From NCBI GenBank assembly GCA_937864375.1, contig CALMJO010000410.1, positions 1 through 9,377 of the forward strand: DNA of 9,377 nucleotides. Direction: 5' to 3'. Positions 7,101 through 9,377 of the stretch are shown piece by piece. Within the stretch, counting starts at the first letter, position 1, and each line of letters opens with the position of its first letter. Both the position numbers and the translations under genes were made by a program. A model generated the notes under the pieces. That model saw only the letters and a list, made by a program, of their open reading frames with translations, ran no database searches and had not been told where the DNA came from. Origin of the DNA: an uncultured Spirochaetota bacterium (GTDB lineage: Bacteria; Spirochaetota; UBA4802; UBA5368).

Positions 7101-7419
7101 CCGAGGCCGCCGGCTCGTACTTCCTCTCCGTGTGGATGATGCGCCACTCGGCGCCGTCCACGCTCGCCTCGATGCGGAAGTCGGCGGGGAAGGACTCGGC
7201 GCCCTTGGGAGAGGCGTGGATCTCGACCGTGTTGAACGGCATCGCGGTGCCGTAATCTATGATGAAGTACTCCCTGGTAATCGCGTTGGTCTTCTGGCTG
7301 CACCAGTATCCGCCCTCCTTCAGCACGGTCGACGCCGCGTGTGCATCGTCGAGCTGGCTCGAGAACGCGCTCACCTTCCCGCGGTGGATCCTCCGGGCGC
7401 TGATATTGATGTGGTTCAT
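4165..7419 (-). CDS. Fibre-like protein: two discoidin domains, 15 tail-fibre repeats, spike-type C-terminal domain
   Basis: A 1084-residue protein, complete, with GGAG (7427-7430 on the complement) seven bases before its ATG. Residues 1-145 and 146-283 are two discoidin/F5-8 type C-like beta-sandwiches; the second shows LIDGQKSTIWES, YVYLDLG, FPEQFYFEYS and ARYLRMEM, and the first FIIDYG, FRIEASVDGAEW and ARFLKF. This fold commonly binds glycans or lipids. After a His-rich hinge (DHSHH) come fifteen 32-residue repeats (306-785), consensus KGIVELAEDGEDxPxVAVQGSDRRLKxAS, then the tail-fibre-like ending DARLADARDPLPHAHDY. Residues 838-905 are Gly-Val rich (GVIGV, CGVLGHG, GVRG, CGVLGVS). About 967-1084 form a compact domain (YGDVLVVSENGG, YARGVVGVVSG, YPVALAGRAMCKVDA, VRPGDLIVTSSTPG, IGTVLGKALE) resembling C-terminal modules of tail-fibre or spike-like proteins. 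No signal peptide or membrane anchor is visible. Probable trimeric adhesin or tail fibre; no phage or contractile-injection neighbours are visible. Confidence 0.85.
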   Translation of the reverse strand: MNHINISARRIHRGKVSAFSSQLDDAHAASTVLKEGGYWCSQKTNAITREYFIIDYGTAMPFNTVEIHASPKGAESFPADFRIEASVDGAEWRIIHTERKYEPAASGPCVLDIPFIVARFLKFVALRTRKVQTRFSAEVGSFEAGIAGVREISSSSASSYMHGAEKLIDGQKSTIWESDLKPAAAHEYVYLDLGRVLPVSRLALAATDTVPSGFPEQFYFEYSTDKSGWSPLFEEKGFLAEPSTRYSWDVPLAQARYLRMEMNTVSLEGKLHGVRLAALEVYSAPVSLDHSHHAGEMTPHASIFQYGVVKMARDGEELMGAAVQASDRRLRDATAIFKGIMQFAEDGEDAQGLAVQASDRRLKPASEAKFGVVRLAYDRENKQGAAVQGNDSRLQEASESNFGIVKLCPDGIYSDMSVVRGSDRRLFRATDANFGIVRLAADGETSAESAVQGSDRRLRDASPMAKGIVELAEDGEDRAGVVVQGSDRRLKNASTTARGIVELAEDGEDRPEVVVQGNDRRLKDAGETGKGIMRFAKDGESASFAAVQGNDRRLANASTVARGIVELAEDGEDAPNVAVQGSDRRLKDASTVAKGIVELAEDGEDAPNVAVQASDRRLKNASTAAKGIVELADDGEDRPGVAVQGSDRRLKDASTAAKGIVELADDGEDRPGVAVQGSDRRLKNASTVATGIVELAEDGEDRPEVVVQGSDRRLKNASTAAKGIVELAEDGEDAPNVAVQGNDRRLRSASEAQAGIIRLAHNGESRAGFAVQADDARLADARDPLPHAHDYAPLMHEFSTHAGALSITQAKNERYTGIVPPPDSAAVIYGRNESPAAGAVGVIGVADGTYENAAHSCGVLGHGRFNGVRGQSPGSGMPGPRGCGVLGVSRFGAGGVFASEHEYSLVVDGYAKIADYDDSVQLIGNGDALRVNGKSDFTGTISLARESAEGVPANITELFTVDGEDHISYGDVLVVSENGGALSRSASAYARGVVGVVSGNPALVLGAADGKNAYPVALAGRAMCKVDARGGKVRPGDLIVTSSTPGCGMAGTIDSFEKIGTVLGKALEGLDEGIGIIPIFIMHS
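5065..6504 (-). repeat. Fifteen tandem 96-bp coding repeats
   Basis: Exactly fifteen 96-bp units (32 codons each, no indels) encode residues 306-785 of the fibre protein. Units 1-5 (N-terminal side) and 15 are diverged; units 6-14 are homogenised except unit 8. Units 11 and 12 (5449-5544 and 5353-5448) differ at six of 96 bases, with 65 consecutive identical bases. Units 10 and 14, 384 bases apart, share a run of more than 50 bases with a single difference. This points to recent duplication and exchange between units. Confidence 0.95.
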
Positions 7420-7448
7420 GGGTACTCTCCAATAGGATTTGTATACCG

Positions 7449-7478
7449 ATGATCAGCCCCTGAAAACCCGGATGTCAA
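7449..7478 (-). promoter_or_regulatory. Putative promoter of the fibre-protein gene
   Basis: On the complement, a perfect TTGACA (7473-7478) is followed after 18 bases by GATCAT (7449-7454; four of six matches to TATAAT). The start codon at 7419 would follow about 25 bases after transcription start, with its ribosome-binding site in between. The region 7420-7539 separates two divergent genes; no convincing promoter for the rightward gene was found. Confidence 0.35.
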
Positions 7479-7539
7479 ATATTTTATTCGCGGGCAAAAA
7501 GTGATTGAATTGCCGCCCGGACGCGTTATTTTTCGTGTG

Positions 7540-8487
7540 ATGGAATACAATGACTATATAGAAGAAAAGACTCCCAAGGGAATGACGCTCAAGATACTCC
7601 CCAAGAAGTCTCAGTTCCTCGCCTTCGACAGGAAAGGCAAATCCGTGTATTCCGACGAGCAGAACACCAAGGTCCTCCACCGGATGCTGGTCATTTACTT
7701 CGTGGGGGAGGATTTCGCGATCAGGAATACCCACCAGGAGTTTTCCCTGCTGAAGATAGTAAAGGGGCAGATCGTCCTGCCCTACGTGGACCTCGGAAGC
7801 AGGTCGCGCAAGTACCTCTTCCTCGACGCGCCCGGACTCCTCGACCTGCTCCCCACGAAGCTGAAGATGTTCAACTCCGCCGCGGCCCTCGTGCGCGAGT
7901 CGGACCTGGCGGAAAAACCCGACACCGTCGTCATCGGGAACGCGGTGTCCGACAACGACATCATCGTGATCAGGAACCGGTTTTCCGCCGCGGAAATCAT
8001 CTCCGCGCACACCGCGCCTGCCGCGGAGGGCGGGCCCTCGGGCGGCGCGAAACCCGACGCGGGCGGCGAGGTGAACCTGAACATGATGTCGAACAACCCG
8101 GTCTTCCTCGCGCGGGTCCACCTGCGCGAGATGAACGTGATGAAGGTGAACCAGATCATGCTGGACTTCGACCTCACCGCGATCGAGGCCGAATACATAC
8201 TGAGCTTCATCCGCAGCATGGTCAAGGACGCGGACAAGAACCAGGACATCGCGAAGAACAGGGCCAAGCTCGACTCGCTCGCCGATTCCCTGAAGTTCTA
8301 CATGCATCTCCTGAACAAGGAAACCGACGAGGTCCAGCGCATGATCGAGTCCCTCACCGACATGAGCCTCCTCGCCTCCTACTCCACGCTCATCACGAAA
8401 GTCAAGATCATGAGCCCGGACCGGGACAACCAGCTCCTCTACACCGACTACGAAAACCTCGTCTACGAAAAAAAGATTTCGAAGTAA
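7540..8487 (+). CDS. Soluble protein of unknown function
   Basis: A 315-residue protein with no signal peptide or membrane segment, so probably cytoplasmic. The N-terminal part (about 15-155) is beta-rich with a run of alternating hydrophobic residues (VLHRMLVIYFVG, FSLLKIVKGQIVLPYVDLG). A Gly/Ala/Pro-rich linker spans about 156-177. The C-terminal part (about 183-280) is almost all helix, including DLTAIEAEYILSFIRSMVKD and a likely coiled-coil segment around 235-275. I do not recognise the family; the two-domain layout with a flexible linker suggests a sensory or scaffold role, which is only a guess. Start: ATG 7540 gives the natural-looking MEYNDYIEEK; an in-frame GTG at 7501 would add 13 residues. 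Neither has a good Shine-Dalgarno. The next gene starts five bases after its stop, so the two are co-transcribed. Confidence 0.8.
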   Translation: MEYNDYIEEKTPKGMTLKILPKKSQFLAFDRKGKSVYSDEQNTKVLHRMLVIYFVGEDFAIRNTHQEFSLLKIVKGQIVLPYVDLGSRSRKYLFLDAPGLLDLLPTKLKMFNSAAALVRESDLAEKPDTVVIGNAVSDNDIIVIRNRFSAAEIISAHTAPAAEGGPSGGAKPDAGGEVNLNMMSNNPVFLARVHLREMNVMKVNQIMLDFDLTAIEAEYILSFIRSMVKDADKNQDIAKNRAKLDSLADSLKFYMHLLNKETDEVQRMIESLTDMSLLASYSTLITKVKIMSPDRDNQLLYTDYENLVYEKKISK

Positions 8488-8492
8488 TCGCC

Positions 8493-9377
8493 ATGTATCG
8501 TATTAAGAATATGGACGCCTCCTCGGTCATATTCACCCTGGGAAGGGGCCCCAAACTCTGGGGCGCCGGCATGGCCGTCCTCGGGGGGATCTTCGCGGTC
8601 CTGGGCCTGGCCGCCGCTGTGGGCGGCGGTGCGTCCGGCGCGGCGGGCATCGCGGGGATGGGCCTGGCATTTTTCTTCGCGGGCTGCATCGTGAACCAGG
8701 CGAGGAAGGAATACCCTGCATCCTTCGTATTCGACAACGCGGCGCAGCATTTCATCATGAAGGCGCGGATGGGTTCCGAATCGCGTATCGGCTATTCCGA
8801 AATCGAAAGCCTCTGCGAGCGCTATCTTCGCAGGCGGGGTCACGTCGTGTTCATGAGAACGAAGGAAGGGGCGGTGTTCGACCTGTGGGCCTCCGGGTGG
8901 ACTGCATCCAAAAAAGGGCTCGAGCTGGCGCGCCGCCTTAACGAAACGATACCATTCGGGGACTCCGCCGAGCGGTCTCCCGAGCCCGTTCTTCCACGAT
9001 GGGTATCCGCAGCGGTCCGGGGCGATACGCGCTGGTACGCGTGGAAGGACCGGGGGGCCGTTATGCGCCTCCTGCTCGCCCTGGGCCTGTTCACAGGGCT
9101 CGTGCTGGCCACGGCGGGCTTTTCCCGGTCGGATGCCAACGCGGGCTGGATCTGGTACGCGGCTGCCGGCGCGATCGCCGCCGCGGCGGCGGCGGTGCTC
9201 CTCCTTTCGCTCCAGATGCTCCTGCGCGTCACCGTGCTCGCCGTCTCGCCCGAACGGGTCCGCCGGGGACGCGCGCGCACGCTCGATGCCGCGCTCATGT
9301 CCTTCAGGGAAAGCAAATCCATGGACCGCGCGCGCGTCCCCGGCGGACCCGTTCGGGCGAGACGGCGAGCACGGTGA
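8493..9377 (+). CDS. Duplicated 2-TM / PH-like membrane protein, C-terminus probably frameshifted
   Basis: A 294-codon frame ending with TGA on the last base of the window. Four membrane segments are visible at about residues 23-44, 49-68, 190-210 and 218-244. Between the pairs lies a soluble part (about 76-150) with strands FVFD, HFIMKA, the turn IGYSEIESL and HVVFMRTKEGAVFDLWASGW, followed by a helix; it resembles bacterial PH-like (bPH2/YcxB-type) domains, a tentative call. The second half repeats the layout: TVLAVSPERV...MSFRESKSM aligns without gaps to SFVFDNAAQH...IGYSEIESL. The repeat then collapses into an Arg-rich tail (RARVPGGPVRARRRAR), atypical of the domain. Reading the +1 frame from about 9322 keeps high third-position GC and reads ADPFGRDGEHG, so a frameshift in the CG-repeat/C-run at 9326-9341 is likely and the true protein may continue past the window. 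Translationally coupled to the preceding gene (five-base gap). Confidence 0.7.
   Translation: MYRIKNMDASSVIFTLGRGPKLWGAGMAVLGGIFAVLGLAAAVGGGASGAAGIAGMGLAFFFAGCIVNQARKEYPASFVFDNAAQHFIMKARMGSESRIGYSEIESLCERYLRRRGHVVFMRTKEGAVFDLWASGWTASKKGLELARRLNETIPFGDSAERSPEPVLPRWVSAAVRGDTRWYAWKDRGAVMRLLLALGLFTGLVLATAGFSRSDANAGWIWYAAAGAIAAAAAAVLLLSLQMLLRVTVLAVSPERVRRGRARTLDAALMSFRESKSMDRARVPGGPVRARRRAR

Noticed and set aside
4165..7419. Prophage or phage-tail island.
   Set aside because: Only the fibre-like gene looks phage-related; no capsid, terminase, baseplate, integrase or lysis gene occurs in the window.
7501..7539. GTG at 7501 as start of the soluble unknown protein.
   Set aside because: No ribosome-binding site precedes it and the extra residues look non-conserved in character; ATG 7540 is preferred but not proven.
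7453..8307. A 284-codon minus-strand open frame.
   Set aside because: It is antisense to the soluble unknown gene, rich in His/Val/Asp/Gly repeats with no domain signal.

Overview
This is a GC-rich bacterial chromosomal window (roughly 60% G+C by eye). No rRNA, tRNA, insertion sequence, integrase or CRISPR array was recognised. The gene set (an AlkK-type acyl-CoA ligase, thioredoxin, D-aminoacyl-tRNA deacylase, a TPR protein, several exported or membrane proteins of unknown family, and a very long fibre-like protein) fits a free-living Gram-negative-type bacterium. A spirochaete or deltaproteobacterium-like lineage is possible, but nothing in the window fixes the phylum.

Left part (1-3301): the 3' end of an unidentified gene (1-114) is followed by an AT-rich promoter region with two palindromes (147-163, 173-183). 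Next comes a complete fatty-acid:CoA ligase (252-1874), then a small exported TPR protein (1934-2515) whose start codon lies in the loop of a perfect 12-bp inverted repeat. On the minus strand a trxA-dtd pair (3301 down to 2516) forms a two-gene operon. The stop codons of the TPR gene and dtd are directly adjacent, with no intergenic base between them.

Middle part (3302-4164): a divergent promoter region with an inverted repeat at the trxA -10/ribosome-binding site, then a secreted protein of unknown family (3475-4083). A short convergent gap follows, holding a perfect 14-bp palindrome and an extra half-site.

Right part (4165-9377): the most striking object is a 1084-residue minus-strand protein (4165-7419). 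It has two N-terminal discoidin (F5/8 type C)-like domains, fifteen uninterrupted 32-residue repeats of phage tail-fibre type, a Gly-Val-rich segment and a C-terminal domain of a kind found in tail-fibre or spike-like proteins. It stands without any recognisable phage or injection-system neighbour and has no signal peptide. Divergent from it are a soluble protein of unknown function (7540-8487) and, five bases later, a four-TM membrane protein (8493-9377). The membrane protein is an internal duplication of a 2-TM plus PH-like unit, and its second half seems cut short by a frameshift in a CG-repeat tract just before the window ends.

The acyl-CoA ligase, thioredoxin and deacylase are ordinary housekeeping or lipid-metabolism genes. 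The candidates for new biology are the orphan fibre protein, the unknown pair beside it, and several unexplained palindromes placed at gene starts and ends.
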